From Sphingomicrobium sediminis (lineage in GTDB: Bacteria > Pseudomonadota > Alphaproteobacteria > Sphingomonadales > Sphingomonadaceae): DNA of 64,000 nt. Positions within the stretch are counted from its first letter, which is position 1; the number at the start of each line of letters is the position of its first letter. The position numbers were made by a program, and so were the translations under genes. Under the pieces are notes generated by a model that saw nothing but the letters and a program-made list of their open reading frames with translations, ran no database searches and was not told the DNA's origin. Positions 45,207-54,777 of the stretch are shown in pieces. Location: assembly GCF_023805295.1 (NCBI RefSeq), contig NZ_JAMSHT010000001.1, positions 1,860,001 to 1,924,000 on the forward strand. The letters are read 5' to 3'.

Positions 45207-46490
45207 ATGGCTACCGAACTTCTCGATCGCATCACATCGCTTGTCGACGATGGCAAGCTGACCCGCGCCGGGCTCGCCCGTGCTGCGGGGCTCCATCCCA
45301 ACAGCTTGCGCAAGCTTGGCACGGAGGAATGGAATCCCACCGCCGATACGTTGTCGCGGCTCGAAAAGGTGCTCGGCCGCGCCGATGTGCTGGTCGATGC
45401 CGAGACGATTATCGACGAAGCGCGCAACGGGCGCATGTTCATCCTCGTCGACGATGACGACCGCGAGAATGAGGGCGACCTCGTCATTCCCGCGCAGATG
45501 GCGACTCCCGACGCGATCAACTTCATGGCCCGTCACGGGCGCGGGCTGATCTGCCTCGCGCTGACCAAGGAGCGGGTCGAACAGCTCGAGCTCGAACCGA
45601 TGGCGCGGGTCAATCGCGAGAGCATGCAGACTGCCTTCACCGTCTCGATCGAGGCCAAGGAGGGTGTCACCACCGGGATCAGCGCTGCCGATCGTGCGCG
45701 CACCGTCGCCGTCGCGATCGACTCGATGAAGGGAGCCGACGACCTCGTCAGCCCGGGCCATGTCTTCCCGCTGACCGCGCAGCCCGGCGGCGTTCTGGTA
45801 CGCGCCGGCCATACCGAGGCGGCGGTCGACGTGTCGCGCCTCGCCGGTCTCAACCCGTCGGGGGTGATCTGCGAGATCATGCGCGAGGATGGCACCATGG
45901 CGCGGCTCGACGATCTCATCGATTATGCCGCGCAGCACGGGCTAAAGATCGGCACGATCCGCGACCTCATCGCCTATCGCCTGCGCTCCGACCATATGGT
46001 CGAGGATGTCGCGCAGACCCGCTTCACCTCGGAAAATGGCGGCGCCTGGGATGCCCATGTCTTCCGCGACAAGGCGACGGGTGCCGAGCAGCTGGCGCTG
46101 GTCCACGGCCATGTCGATCCCGAAGCCCCGACGCTGGTGCGCATGCACAGCCTCGACCTTTTCGCCGATGTGTTAGGCGAGCAGGGCGAGCGCGCAGGCC
46201 AATTGAAGGGCGCGATGAAGATGATCGAGGCCGAAGGCAAAGGTGTCGTCGTTGCCCTTCATGCCGCAAGCGAAGGAAGTCTCAGCCGGGCCACCAACCT
46301 GCGCTCGGGCAAGCCGACCGAGACGTCGGATGCGCTGCGCAGCTATGGCATCGGCGCACAGATTCTCGCCGCGCTCGGGGTCCACGACATGATCCTGCTT
46401 TCCAATTCAAAGCAATCCCCGGTTGCGCTCGATGCTTATGGCCTCGCCATCGTCGAGCAGCGCGCAATCGAGACCGGAAAGGACGCCTGA
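45207..46490 (+). CDS. ribB: 3,4-dihydroxy-2-butanone-4-phosphate synthase with N-terminal HTH and decayed GTP cyclohydrolase II domain
   Basis: 427 residues. Residues 1-60 look like an XRE-type HTH ([20 protein letters not shown], then [15 protein letters not shown]). DHBP synthase follows, with [34 protein letters not shown], and [20 protein letters not shown]. From about residue 265 it resembles GTP cyclohydrolase II, but the zinc cysteines are absent: [20 protein letters not shown] replaces the SECxxGDxxxSxxCDC region. The second half is therefore likely to lack that activity, as in RibBX-type proteins. It is translationally coupled to ribH (TGATG). Confidence 0.9.
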   Translation: MATELLDRITSLVDDGKLTRAGLARAAGLHPNSLRKLGTEEWNPTADTLSRLEKVLGRADVLVDAETIIDEARNGRMFILVDDDDRENEGDLVIPAQMATPDAINFMARHGRGLICLALTKERVEQLELEPMARVNRESMQTAFTVSIEAKEGVTTGISAADRARTVAVAIDSMKGADDLVSPGHVFPLTAQPGGVLVRAGHTEAAVDVSRLAGLNPSGVICEIMREDGTMARLDDLIDYAAQHGLKIGTIRDLIAYRLRSDHMVEDVAQTRFTSENGGAWDAHVFRDKATGAEQLALVHGHVDPEAPTLVRMHSLDLFADVLGEQGERAGQLKGAMKMIEAEGKGVVVALHAASEGSLSRATNLRSGKPTETSDALRSYGIGAQILAALGVHDMILLSNSKQSPVALDAYGLAIVEQRAIETGKDA

Positions 46491-46909
46491 TGGCCCGCTT
46501 CCTGATCGTCGAGGCTCGTTACTACGAGAAATTAAACGACAAGCTCATGTCCGGTGTGCGCGCCGCGCTCGAGGCGGCCGGGCACAGCCATGAGAGCGTC
46601 ACGGTGCCCGGCGCGCTGGAGATTCCCGGCGCCATCGCGCTGGCGGACGAGACCGAGCGCTATGATGGCTATGTCGCCGTCGGCATCGTCATCCGCGGCG
46701 AGACCTATCATTTCGAGATCGTCGCCGGCGAAAGCGCGCGCGGTATCATGGCGCTGACGATGGACGGATTGGCCGTCGGCAATGCGATCCTGACGGTTGA
46801 GAACGAGGAGCAGGCCGAAGTCCGCGCCGATCCCAAACAGAAGGACAAAGGCGGCGAAGCGGCCAAGGCCGCGATCGCGCTCTACGATCTACGCCAGCGC
46901 CTCGCCTAG
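46490..46909 (+). CDS. ribH: 6,7-dimethyl-8-ribityllumazine synthase
   Basis: 139 residues. It joins the pyrimidine and the four-carbon unit. [14 protein letters not shown] near residue 38 and [19 protein letters not shown] near residue 64 (catalytic His in the TYHFE block) are diagnostic. Length is usual for the class. TGATG links it to ribB; TAG shares CTAG (46906-46909) with the convergent SOUL gene. Confidence 0.95.
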   Translation: MARFLIVEARYYEKLNDKLMSGVRAALEAAGHSHESVTVPGALEIPGAIALADETERYDGYVAVGIVIRGETYHFEIVAGESARGIMALTMDGLAVGNAILTVENEEQAEVRADPKQKDKGGEAAKAAIALYDLRQRLA

Positions 46910-47526
46910 GTCGCGACCGGCGGTTCCAGCGGGATGGGCAGCCACACTTCGTTGCGCCGCATCGGTCCCGGCACGGCGGGCGAGGAATAGAAAGCATAAA
47001 GCGGCTTGTCGGCAGCATCATGCGTGTCGACGTCGTGGAGCCAGCGGCGCAGGCGTGCTTCCTGTTCGCCCATATTCACTTCTTCCGGGCGGCCAGAAAA
47101 CTCTACCACGCCAACGCGGGTAGCGGGCAGCTGCTTGAGCGTCACGCCGGGAGGGGGCTCGGGCAGCGTGTCGGGCGTCTCGCCATCGGGCATGACGAAG
47201 CGGATGCGCCAGCGCCCCTCGCCATCGGCCTCCTCGATGACCGGGACGGTCATGTCGATCGTATCGCCATCATGGCTATGTCCGAAAATATAGTCCGAGA
47301 GCGTGCGAAAGCCGCTGCGAATGGCATCGCGGCGATCGCCATAGGCGACAGTCTCGGCGACCCAGATGGCGGCATAGTCGCGGATCGCGAACGGGCCTTC
47401 CTCGCGCACCGTCAGGTGAGGCGGCTCGGGCGTGGCGCGTTCCTTAGCGAGATAGCGCAGGCCGCCTGCCAGCACGAACCCGGCGGCAAGCCCGCCGCCC
47501 AATAGCCATTTGACCTTGCGCTCCAT
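46906..47526 (-). CDS. SOUL family heme-binding-like protein
   Basis: 206 residues. An N-terminal signal or anchor ([20 protein letters not shown]) is followed by the SOUL fold: [42 protein letters not shown] and [18 protein letters not shown] proteins bind heme or similar tetrapyrroles in eukaryotes; in bacteria the role is unclear. Its start touches the oxidoreductase stop (one-base overlap at 47526), so the two may be co-transcribed. Confidence 0.85.
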   Translation of the reverse strand: MERKVKWLLGGGLAAGFVLAGGLRYLAKERATPEPPHLTVREEGPFAIRDYAAIWVAETVAYGDRRDAIRSGFRTLSDYIFGHSHDGDTIDMTVPVIEEADGEGRWRIRFVMPDGETPDTLPEPPPGVTLKQLPATRVGVVEFSGRPEEVNMGEQEARLRRWLHDVDTHDAADKPLYAFYSSPAVPGPMRRNEVWLPIPLEPPVAT

Positions 47527-48611
47527 CAGGCGATTTCCTCTTCGAGACTGGGATAGTCGATATAGCCATGCGGCCCCTGGCTATAGAACGTCTTGGGGTC
47601 GACCTCGTTCAACGGCGCACCGGTGCGGAAGCGTTCGACGAGGTCGGGGTTGGCGATGAAGGGGCGGCCATAGGCGATGAAGTCGCACGCATCTTCGCGC
47701 AGCATGCGCTGGCCTTTGTCGAAGGTCATGTCGCTGTTGAGCCCCATCATCCCCGAATAGACCTTGCGCATCGCCGGGCTGACGCGGCCATGGTCGGCGG
47801 CGACGAAGCTGCTCTCGCCCTCCGGCTCGCGCATTTCGAGCCAGGGGATGCCAATCTCCTCGAGGATGCGCGCGGCGGTGACGAATGTCTCTTCGGGGTC
47901 ATGGGCGTCGCAGCCATTCACTTCGCCCACGGGCGAGAGGCGGATGGCGGTGCGGCCCACACCGATCTCGCCCGCGACGGCTTCGCAGACCTCGCGCATG
48001 AAGCGGGCGCGATTTTCCGCGCTGCCGCCATAATCATCGTCGCGATGGTTGGACGTGTCGCGCAGGAACTGGTCGATCAGATAGCCATTGGCGCCATGGA
48101 TCTGGACGCCGTCGAACCCGGCGCGGATCGCGTTGGCGGCAGCGTGCGCATAATTGTCGATCGTCGCTTCGATGTCCGGCTTTTCCATCGCGCGGGCTTC
48201 GACGGGCTCTTTCTTCCCTTCATAGGTGTGCAGCCGATGCGGGCCGGCGGTCGCGCTGGCCGAGACAGGCTGTCCTTCGCCCAGATCCGGATGGACGAGA
48301 CGCCCCATATGCCAGAGCTGCGCGACGATCTTGCCGCCCGCCTGGTGCACCGCCTCGGTCACCGGCTTCCAGCCCTCGACATGCGCATCGGTCCACAGGC
48401 CCGGCGCGTAGGGCCAGCCGAGCCCGGCCCGCGAAATACCGGTCGCCTCGGAAATGATCAGCCCGGCGCTGGCGCGCTGGCGATAATATTCGACCACGAG
48501 ATCGCTATGTACGCCTTGCTTGTCGGCGCGGCCGCGGGTGAGCGGGGCCATGACGATCCGATTGGCGCATTCAATATCGCCGAGCGTGATGGGGTCGAAC
48601 AGGTCGGTCAT
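47526..48611 (-). CDS. Old yellow enzyme family NADH:flavin oxidoreductase (NemA-like)
   Basis: 361 residues. FMN-dependent ene-reductases reduce activated C=C bonds. FDPITLGDIECANRIVMAPL starts the barrel, then AQLWHMGRLVHPDLGEGQ and HGANGYLIDQFLRDTSNHRD (conserved HGANGYLxxQF) lie inside, and FIAYGRPFIANPDLVERFR closes it. ATG 48611 gives this core; a much longer upstream frame has no homology. The nearby SOUL gene suggests a shared stress response, which is inference. Confidence 0.93.
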   Translation of the reverse strand: MTDLFDPITLGDIECANRIVMAPLTRGRADKQGVHSDLVVEYYRQRASAGLIISEATGISRAGLGWPYAPGLWTDAHVEGWKPVTEAVHQAGGKIVAQLWHMGRLVHPDLGEGQPVSASATAGPHRLHTYEGKKEPVEARAMEKPDIEATIDNYAHAAANAIRAGFDGVQIHGANGYLIDQFLRDTSNHRDDDYGGSAENRARFMREVCEAVAGEIGVGRTAIRLSPVGEVNGCDAHDPEETFVTAARILEEIGIPWLEMREPEGESSFVAADHGRVSPAMRKVYSGMMGLNSDMTFDKGQRMLREDACDFIAYGRPFIANPDLVERFRTGAPLNEVDPKTFYSQGPHGYIDYPSLEEEIA

Positions 48612-48700
48612 GCGTGGGGTCGGTCCTTTGTTGAAACTCTCATCGCCAATGCGCGAATATGCCACTTGTGTCCGCCCGCCGACGCTTGCAAGGCCAAGGC

Positions 48701-49579
48701 ATGGAAGAACGCCGCATCGAACCATTGCCTTTCGCCGCCCTGCTGGTCGGCAGCTGCGCGCTGGCGTTCGGTCCGTGGCTGGTGCGCTCGGTCGATGTCG
48801 GGCCGGTCGCTGCTGGCTTCTGGCGGTTTGCGCTGGGGGGGCTCTTCCTCGCGGTGATTGCAGGCGCAAGGGGGCGCAAGCTCCTGGCGCCCTCGCGCGG
48901 CATGTTGAGCCTGCTGGCACTCGCCGGTTTCTTCTTCGCCGCCGACATCGCCGCCTGGCATTACGGCATCCACCTCACCAAGCTCGCCAACAGCGTCCTG
49001 TTCGGCAATTCGGGCAGCTTCTTCTTCGCGCTTTATGGCCTGTGGATCCTGCGTAAGCGGCCGCATTGGACCCAGGCGCTGGCCGTTCTCCTGGCGGGCT
49101 CGGGCGTGGTGCTGCTCTTCTGGGGCAGCCTCGAACTCGGTCCGGAAAATGTCCGCGGCGACCTCCTCTGCTTGCTCGCGGGCTTGCTCTATGCCGGCTA
49201 TCTGATCGCCATCGAGAAAGCACGGCGCAGCCTCGATGCGCTGACCTCGCTGGCCTGGGCGAGCGGGTTCGGGGCGATCTGCCTGCTGCTCTTCGCGCTG
49301 GCTCTTGGCGAGACAATCATGCCGCGCGACTGGGGGCCGGTGATCATCCTCGCGCTCTCCAGCCAGGTGCTGGGCCAGGGCCTGCTTGTCTATGCGATCG
49401 GCCGCTTGCCGGCTTTGGTCGTCGGACTCGGGCTTTTGACCCAACCGGTCATTGCCGGGACGATCGGATGGATGGTCTATGGCGAAGCGTTCACCCTGAT
49501 CGACTGGACCGGCGCGATCTTCATCGCCTGTGCTTTGGTCCTGGTACGCTTGCGCGAAACCGCCGTGCGTCCCACATAG
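48701..49579 (+). CDS. DMT/EamA family transporter
   Basis: 292 residues with about ten membrane helices in two EamA halves (CALAFGPWLVRSVDVGPVAA and later ALSSQVLGQGLLVYAIGRLP). PLPFAALLVGSC begins the first helix. The substrate is unknown. ATG 48701 is chosen for its position before the first helix; an in-frame start 14 codons upstream gives a basic leader and is less likely. Confidence 0.82.
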   Translation: MEERRIEPLPFAALLVGSCALAFGPWLVRSVDVGPVAAGFWRFALGGLFLAVIAGARGRKLLAPSRGMLSLLALAGFFFAADIAAWHYGIHLTKLANSVLFGNSGSFFFALYGLWILRKRPHWTQALAVLLAGSGVVLLFWGSLELGPENVRGDLLCLLAGLLYAGYLIAIEKARRSLDALTSLAWASGFGAICLLLFALALGETIMPRDWGPVIILALSSQVLGQGLLVYAIGRLPALVVGLGLLTQPVIAGTIGWMVYGEAFTLIDWTGAIFIACALVLVRLRETAVRPT

Positions 49580-49584
49580 CGGCC

Positions 49585-50238
49585 ATGGCAGAAGAAACTC
49601 CGCTCGACGCGACTCGCCGCAAGCTGGCGCTTGCCGTTGCCGAAAACGCCGTGTTCGACGGCTGGAGCGAGGCTGCGGTCGTCGCTGCCGCCGACCAGCA
49701 CGACATCGACCATGACGTCGCAAAGCTCGCTTTCCCCAAGGACCCTGCGCAGATGGTCGCGGCCTGGATCGAAGCGGTCGATGCGGCGATGGAGGCGGCC
49801 TTCACGCGCGAAGAAATGGCGGGGATGAAGGTGCGCGAGCGCATCCGCGCGCTGATCTGGTTCCGGCTTGAATTGGCAGGCCCGGCGCGCGAGGCCGTGC
49901 GAACCGGCCTGTCGATCCTGTCGCTGCCGCAAAACTTGGCTTTGGCGGCGAAAACCGCGTGGCGGAGCGCCGACACGATGTGGCGCATGGCCGGCGATAC
50001 GGCGACCGATTACAATCACTATACCAAGCGCGCGATCCTGACCGGCGTGTATGGATCGACGCTCTATGCCTGGCTCGATGATGACAGCGAAGGCTGGGCC
50101 GAGACGGCCGCGTTCCTCGACCGCCGCATCGATGACGTCATGCAGTTCGAAAAGGTGAAGGCCAAGTGGCTTGGCGGCGGGCAAAACCGCTTCAGCATGT
50201 CGCGCTTTCTCGGTCGCCTGCGCTACCCGCCCGCCTGA
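49585..50238 (+). CDS. COQ9 family protein (ubiquinone synthesis)
   Basis: 217 residues. The N-terminal TetR-like fold (LAVAENAVFDGWSEAAVVAAADQHDID) has PKDPAQMVAAWIEAVD and GVYGSTLYAWLDDDSEGWAE, both seen in COQ9 proteins. COQ9 binds ubiquinone precursors and helps the hydroxylase COQ7 in eukaryotes. It follows the transporter by five bases and may be co-transcribed. No other ubiquinone gene is near. Confidence 0.8.
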   Translation: MAEETPLDATRRKLALAVAENAVFDGWSEAAVVAAADQHDIDHDVAKLAFPKDPAQMVAAWIEAVDAAMEAAFTREEMAGMKVRERIRALIWFRLELAGPAREAVRTGLSILSLPQNLALAAKTAWRSADTMWRMAGDTATDYNHYTKRAILTGVYGSTLYAWLDDDSEGWAETAAFLDRRIDDVMQFEKVKAKWLGGGQNRFSMSRFLGRLRYPPA

Positions 50239-50279
50239 AGCTTGCGGGTCCTTTGATAAAGGGCTAGTCCGCGCTTCTC

Positions 50280-50298
50280 TTTATTGATAATCAATTGC
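50280..50298. promoter_or_regulatory. Fur-like site upstream of feoA
   Basis: TTTATTGATAATCAATTGC matches the 19-base Fur consensus (GATAATGATAATCATTATC) at 13 positions. It ends four bases before the feoA ATG. FeoAB in many bacteria is controlled by Fur, so the site is likely functional. The match is partial. Confidence 0.55.
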
Positions 50299-50302
50299 AA
50301 TA

Positions 50303-50569
50303 ATGAACGAAGCCACCTCTCCGACCCTGACTCTCGACCGGCTTGGCAACGGCCAGGCAGGGCAGATTCACGCGATCGACTGGAATGCGCTCGACGGCAA
50401 GCATGCCGCGCGGCTGCGCAATTTCGGGTTCGACGAAGGCGTGTCGGTCGTCGCCTTGCATCGCGGTCCCTTCGGGGCCGATCCCATGGCCATCCGCGTC
50501 GGCCGCATGACAGTGGCCATTCGCCGCGCCCATGCTGCCGCGGTCACGGTGAGATTCGCCGCCGCGTGA
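50303..50569 (+). CDS. feoA: Ferrous iron transport protein A
   Basis: 88 residues. It is a small SH3-like cytoplasmic protein that helps FeoB. ARLRNFGFDEGVSVVALHRG and GRMTVAIRRAHAAAVTV are FeoA-like. The stop overlaps the feoB GTG start. No feoC is seen after feoB. Confidence 0.88.
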   Translation: MNEATSPTLTLDRLGNGQAGQIHAIDWNALDGKHAARLRNFGFDEGVSVVALHRGPFGADPMAIRVGRMTVAIRRAHAAAVTVRFAAA

Positions 50570-52428
50570 CCGAGACGCTGACCCGCACACCGTTGATCGC
50601 TGTTGTCGGCAATCCCAATGCCGGCAAGAGCGCGCTGTTCAATGCGCTCACCGGCGCGCGCCAGAAGGTCGGCAATTATCCCGGTGTCACCGTCGAGCGC
50701 CATGCCGGCCGCTTCATGCTCGCCAACGGGCATACTGCCGAACTGGTCGACTTGCCGGGGGCCTATGCGCTGGACGCGGGGAGCCCTGACGAGGAAGTCA
50801 CCCGCAACGTCGTGCTCGGCGAGGGCGATTATGAACGCCTGCCCGATGCGCTGCTGGTGGTGCTCGACGCCGCCAATCTCGACAACCACCTGCGCTTCGC
50901 GTTGCAGCTGATCCAGCTCGGCCTGCCGACCGTCGTCGCGCTCAACATGGTCGACCTAGCCGAACGCGACGGGCTGGAGCTCGACGCGGCGGTGCTCGAG
51001 GCCGAACTGGGCGTGCCGGTCATCGAGACGGTCGCCGTGCGCCGCCGCGGGATCGATGCTGTTCGCGACAAGCTGACCGAGGCAGCCACCGGACCGCGCG
51101 ACGTGCGGGAAGGTGCGGGTGTCGAGGAAGATCCGCTGACGCTGCAGCGCCGCGCGCGCGAAATCGCGATGAAGGCGATCGTGTCGGAGACCCCGACGCG
51201 CCAGTTCACGCATCGCCTCGATGGATTGCTGCTGCATCCGGTTGCGGGGCCGATCATTCTGGCCGTCCTCCTGTTCGTCATGTTCCAGGCGGTATTCGCC
51301 TGGGCTGCGCCGCCCGCCGATTTCCTCGAAGGCGTGGTGATCGGTGCGGGCGAGTGGATCGGGACCAATATGACCGACAGCTGGCTCAAGTCGCTGATCG
51401 TCGATGGATTGTTCGCAGGCGTCGGCGCGGTCGTCGTCTTCCTGCCGCAAATCCTCATCCTGTTCCTTTTCATCCTGGTCCTCGAGGGCACCGGCTATAT
51501 GGTCCGGGCCGCCTTCTTGATGGACAAGCTGATGGGCCGCGCCGGTCTCAATGGCAGCGCGTTCATCCCGCTTCTTTCGAGCTTCGCCTGCGCCGTGCCC
51601 GGGATCATGGCAACGCGCACGATCGAGGATCCCAAGGACCGTCTGACCACCATCCTGATCGCGCCGCTCATGACCTGTTCGGCGCGCCTGCCCGTCTACG
51701 CGCTTATCATCGCCGCCTTCATTCCTAACCGTGAGGTCGCGCCCTTCATCGGACTGCAGGGACTGGTGCTGTTCGGCCTCTACGTCGCCGGCATCGTCGG
51801 CGCGCTGATCCTCGGCTCGCTGATCCGCCGCAAGGTAGTGAAGGGTGAAGGCGGCACCTTCATGATGGAGCTGCCCAAATATCAGATGCCGCGTATCTCC
51901 GACGTGCTGATCGGTCTGTGGCAGCGCGCCTGGATTTTCTTGAAGCGCGCCGGCACGATCATCCTCGCGACGACAATGTTGCTGTGGGTGCTGGCGAGCT
52001 ATCCCAAGGCCGGCCCCGGCGAAAGCCAGGTCGAGGCGTCGATTGCGGGCAAGATTGCCAGCGGGATCGAAGTCGTCGTCGAACCGATCGGCTTCAATCG
52101 CGACATCAGCCTTGCGCTGCTTCCTGCCATGGCCGCGCGCGAAGTCGCGGTTGCAGCCATCGGCACCGTTTACGCGCTCGATGCGGAAGATGAGGATGGC
52201 CTGCAGACGCTGGAAGAACGTGTCGCCGGACGCTGGAGCCTGGCAACCGCGCTCGCCTTCCTCGCCTGGTTCGTCTTCGCCCCGCAATGCATCTCCACCA
52301 TCGCGGTGACGCGGCGCGAGACCAATGGCTGGAAATGGCCGCTCTTCATGACCGGCTACCTGTTCGCCGTCGCCTATGTCGCGGCCGGCATTACCTACTG
52401 GACCGCAGTCGCCTTCGGGCTCGGATAG
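50566..52428 (+). CDS. feoB: Ferrous iron transport protein B
   Basis: 620 residues, GTG start overlapping the feoA stop. The cytosolic G domain has GNPNAGKSALFNALTG, DLPGAYAL and NMVDLAE. The membrane part has about eight or more helices with two Gate motifs, including SSFACAVPGIMATRTIE and LLPAMAAREVAVAAIGTVYA. It takes up Fe(II) across the inner membrane. Length is at the short end for FeoB. A Fur-like site lies before feoA. Confidence 0.95.
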   Translation: MTETLTRTPLIAVVGNPNAGKSALFNALTGARQKVGNYPGVTVERHAGRFMLANGHTAELVDLPGAYALDAGSPDEEVTRNVVLGEGDYERLPDALLVVLDAANLDNHLRFALQLIQLGLPTVVALNMVDLAERDGLELDAAVLEAELGVPVIETVAVRRRGIDAVRDKLTEAATGPRDVREGAGVEEDPLTLQRRAREIAMKAIVSETPTRQFTHRLDGLLLHPVAGPIILAVLLFVMFQAVFAWAAPPADFLEGVVIGAGEWIGTNMTDSWLKSLIVDGLFAGVGAVVVFLPQILILFLFILVLEGTGYMVRAAFLMDKLMGRAGLNGSAFIPLLSSFACAVPGIMATRTIEDPKDRLTTILIAPLMTCSARLPVYALIIAAFIPNREVAPFIGLQGLVLFGLYVAGIVGALILGSLIRRKVVKGEGGTFMMELPKYQMPRISDVLIGLWQRAWIFLKRAGTIILATTMLLWVLASYPKAGPGESQVEASIAGKIASGIEVVVEPIGFNRDISLALLPAMAAREVAVAAIGTVYALDAEDEDGLQTLEERVAGRWSLATALAFLAWFVFAPQCISTIAVTRRETNGWKWPLFMTGYLFAVAYVAAGITYWTAVAFGLG

Positions 52429-52440
52429 TCGCCGTCGCGG

Positions 52441-54552
52441 CTAGATATTGCCGCGAATGTTGATCTGGAAAATCTGGCCGTAGCCGCGGTCGCGTTCCTC
52501 GCGGAAGATGAAGTCCCCCGTGCGGCGCGGCGCAAAGACGTCGCGATAGAAGCGGTCCTTGCTGTCGAGGATATTGTTGAGCGAGGCAGTGACGGTCAGC
52601 CCGGCCACATCCTTATGCTCGACGAAGATGCCGGCCTGGTGCCCGCTATTATAGTCGAGCTGGATCTGCTCGAGGCGGTAGAAAGGCGTCTGCACGAAGC
52701 GGTTGATATTCGCGCCCCACGCAAAATCGGTTCCGGGGACGTCATGGCGCAAATTGGCGTTGTACTGGTAATCCATCACCGACGAGATTTCGCGCGTGTC
52801 GCCGGTCAGCGGATCCTCGATCCACGTATCCTGATATTGCGCCTGGAAGTTGAGGCGCGCGCCCTTCCAGCCGATCGATTCGAGCTCGAGCGTGCCAGCT
52901 GCGCCGAACCAAAGGGTCTCGGCGAGCGGGACGTTGCCGCGCGCTTCTTGCGTGTCGGAAATGGGGACGGTTTCGACCTTGTCCTCGATCCGCGCGACTT
53001 CGATGAAGGGCGTGATTGCGCCGATGCCGGGGAAATTCTTGGTCGCCTCGATCCGCGCGCGCCAGCGCTGCGAGGGGACGAGGCCTGTATTGGTGCCGCG
53101 ATCGACGTCGTCATTGATGTCGACGGCGGCCAAGAAGTCGCCGAACGAGAGCTGGTCGACCTTGCGCTCGACCTCGGCGTTGACCGTGAAGGTGGGCGAT
53201 GCGCGCCAGGCGATCGAGGCCGACCCCTTGGGGCGGACATAGCTGCGGCTGCCGCCACCGGCATCGCCGTCGACGATGATCTTGGAATATTCGCCGCCGG
53301 CATTGAGCTGGAGCGTGAGCCCGTCGGTGATCGGGAAACCGGCCGACAGAATCGCTTCGGCACGCTCTTCCTTGACCAGCGCATTGGCGCCGGGGACGGG
53401 CACCTGCGTTTCGCTGCCGCCAGCGGGCGTCACGAACAGGTCGAACTCGCTGTCCAGGCTGTTGAGCGCGCCTTCGAGGCTGAATTGCCAGTCGATCGCT
53501 TCGCCCCAGCGATATTCGCTGCGCAAGACGGTCTCGGACGACACGCTGAGCGATTCGGCGCGGTTGAGGTCACCGTCGACGTCGAGGAAGGAGCGGTCAT
53601 TGGGCGAATTATCGTAGCTCTGTAGGCCGATAATCTTCAGCGAGCCCGGGCCGAGATCGAACTGATAGTCGGCACCAAGCTCGCCTTCCCAACCACCGCG
53701 GTCGAACTGCGACAATTCGCTGCCGAGGAACGCGCCGTCGCCGTCGAACACGTCGCCTTCGACGATCCCGTCAAAGTCGTTCAGCTCTGCGGCGGCGTTG
53801 ATGTTGAGGACATTGCCATTGTCCGAGGTCCGCGTCAGCGAGGCGGCAAAGCCCGAACGGTTGCTCGGGTAGCGCGCAAATTCCTCGCGGCGCAGCAGCA
53901 GTTCGCCGTCGGGACCGAGGACGATCTCGGGGCCCCAATTGCCCTGGAACTGGCGGCGCGCACGCAGCGATGCATTCCATTCGGTTTTGCCCGAGCGCCC
54001 GTTGAGCGTGACGTCGCCGACAAGGAGGCTGTGGCCTACGCGATCGCGGAAGAAAGGCGACCAGCTGAAGGTGCCGCCCATCTCGCTGGCGCGATAGACG
54101 ATGTTGGCGACGAGGCCATTGAGCCCGGGAATGTCGAGCGTGGCACCGTCGATAATCTCGATGCGGATCACGTCCTCGGCGTCGATACGCGACAGGGTGC
54201 TGGCAGCATCGTTGGATTTGGCCGAGACGCGTTGGCCGTTCAGAAGGATGTTCTGGCTGGCCTGACCGAGGCCGCGTTCGCGATTGTCGCTGCCGCTGAT
54301 CGAAAAGCCCGGAATGCGGGTGACCATGTCGAATGCGGTACGCGGCGCGAAACGCTCGAAATCTGCGAAGGTGAAGACGCGGTTGCTTTCGCTCAGCAGG
54401 CTGCCGTCGACCGGCGAGGAGGCCGGATCGAAATCCTCGCCCATCACATCGTCGCGATCGTCCATCGCATAAGCAGGCGCAGTGGCGGCGCACGAGGCCA
54501 TCAGGGCCAGCGCAATCATGCGCAGGCGTGTGCCATTTGCTTTCGAACCCAA
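52441..54552 (-). CDS. TonB-dependent outer membrane receptor
   Basis: 703 residues. A signal peptide (RMIALALMASCAATAPAYA) precedes a plug domain with FADFERFAPRTAFDMVTRIP and LSRIDAEDVIRIEIIDGATL, then a long beta-barrel (GRSGKTEWNASLRARRQFQ). A clear TonB box near the N-terminus is not seen. The start is TTG 54552 with AAGGGGA seven bases before it; ATG 54519 is the next candidate. The substrate is unknown; being next to feoB suggests but does not prove iron. Confidence 0.87.
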   Translation of the reverse strand: MGSKANGTRLRMIALALMASCAATAPAYAMDDRDDVMGEDFDPASSPVDGSLLSESNRVFTFADFERFAPRTAFDMVTRIPGFSISGSDNRERGLGQASQNILLNGQRVSAKSNDAASTLSRIDAEDVIRIEIIDGATLDIPGLNGLVANIVYRASEMGGTFSWSPFFRDRVGHSLLVGDVTLNGRSGKTEWNASLRARRQFQGNWGPEIVLGPDGELLLRREEFARYPSNRSGFAASLTRTSDNGNVLNINAAAELNDFDGIVEGDVFDGDGAFLGSELSQFDRGGWEGELGADYQFDLGPGSLKIIGLQSYDNSPNDRSFLDVDGDLNRAESLSVSSETVLRSEYRWGEAIDWQFSLEGALNSLDSEFDLFVTPAGGSETQVPVPGANALVKEERAEAILSAGFPITDGLTLQLNAGGEYSKIIVDGDAGGGSRSYVRPKGSASIAWRASPTFTVNAEVERKVDQLSFGDFLAAVDINDDVDRGTNTGLVPSQRWRARIEATKNFPGIGAITPFIEVARIEDKVETVPISDTQEARGNVPLAETLWFGAAGTLELESIGWKGARLNFQAQYQDTWIEDPLTGDTREISSVMDYQYNANLRHDVPGTDFAWGANINRFVQTPFYRLEQIQLDYNSGHQAGIFVEHKDVAGLTVTASLNNILDSKDRFYRDVFAPRRTGDFIFREERDRGYGQIFQINIRGNI

Positions 54553-54641
54553 CGATGTTCCCCTTAAGCTTTCGCGTCGCCACAAACCCCGGGCGATCCT
54601 CTCAACGCCGCCAAAGCCGTGAATTTCAGATGAATGGACAG

Positions 54642-54658
54642 CGTTCGTTCGACGAACG
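54642..54658. promoter_or_regulatory. Inverted repeat in the receptor/ssb divergent gap
   Basis: CGTTCGTTCGACGAACG: arms CGTTCG/CGAACG around five bases. ssb genes are often under LexA, whose alphaproteobacterial site is GTTC-N7-GTTC. This palindrome is GTTC-N7-GAAC, so it is not a good match. It may be a site for another regulator. The rest of the 225-base gap shows no other pattern. Confidence 0.3.
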
Positions 54659-54777
54659 GGCAGCTTGAACGGTCGAGTGGCCGATCGGGTTGCATTTCGC
54701 CATCCGTCCAAAGGGCCGTGGACAGCGCCAAGGCAGCGTTCTATCCCCGTCAGGAACATCAATTTGGAGACGTGAAA

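Noticed and set aside
54642..54658. LexA box before ssb
   Set aside because: The sequence has GTTC-N7-GAAC, not the direct GTTC-N7-GTTC pattern of alphaproteobacterial LexA. It is listed only as an inverted repeat.
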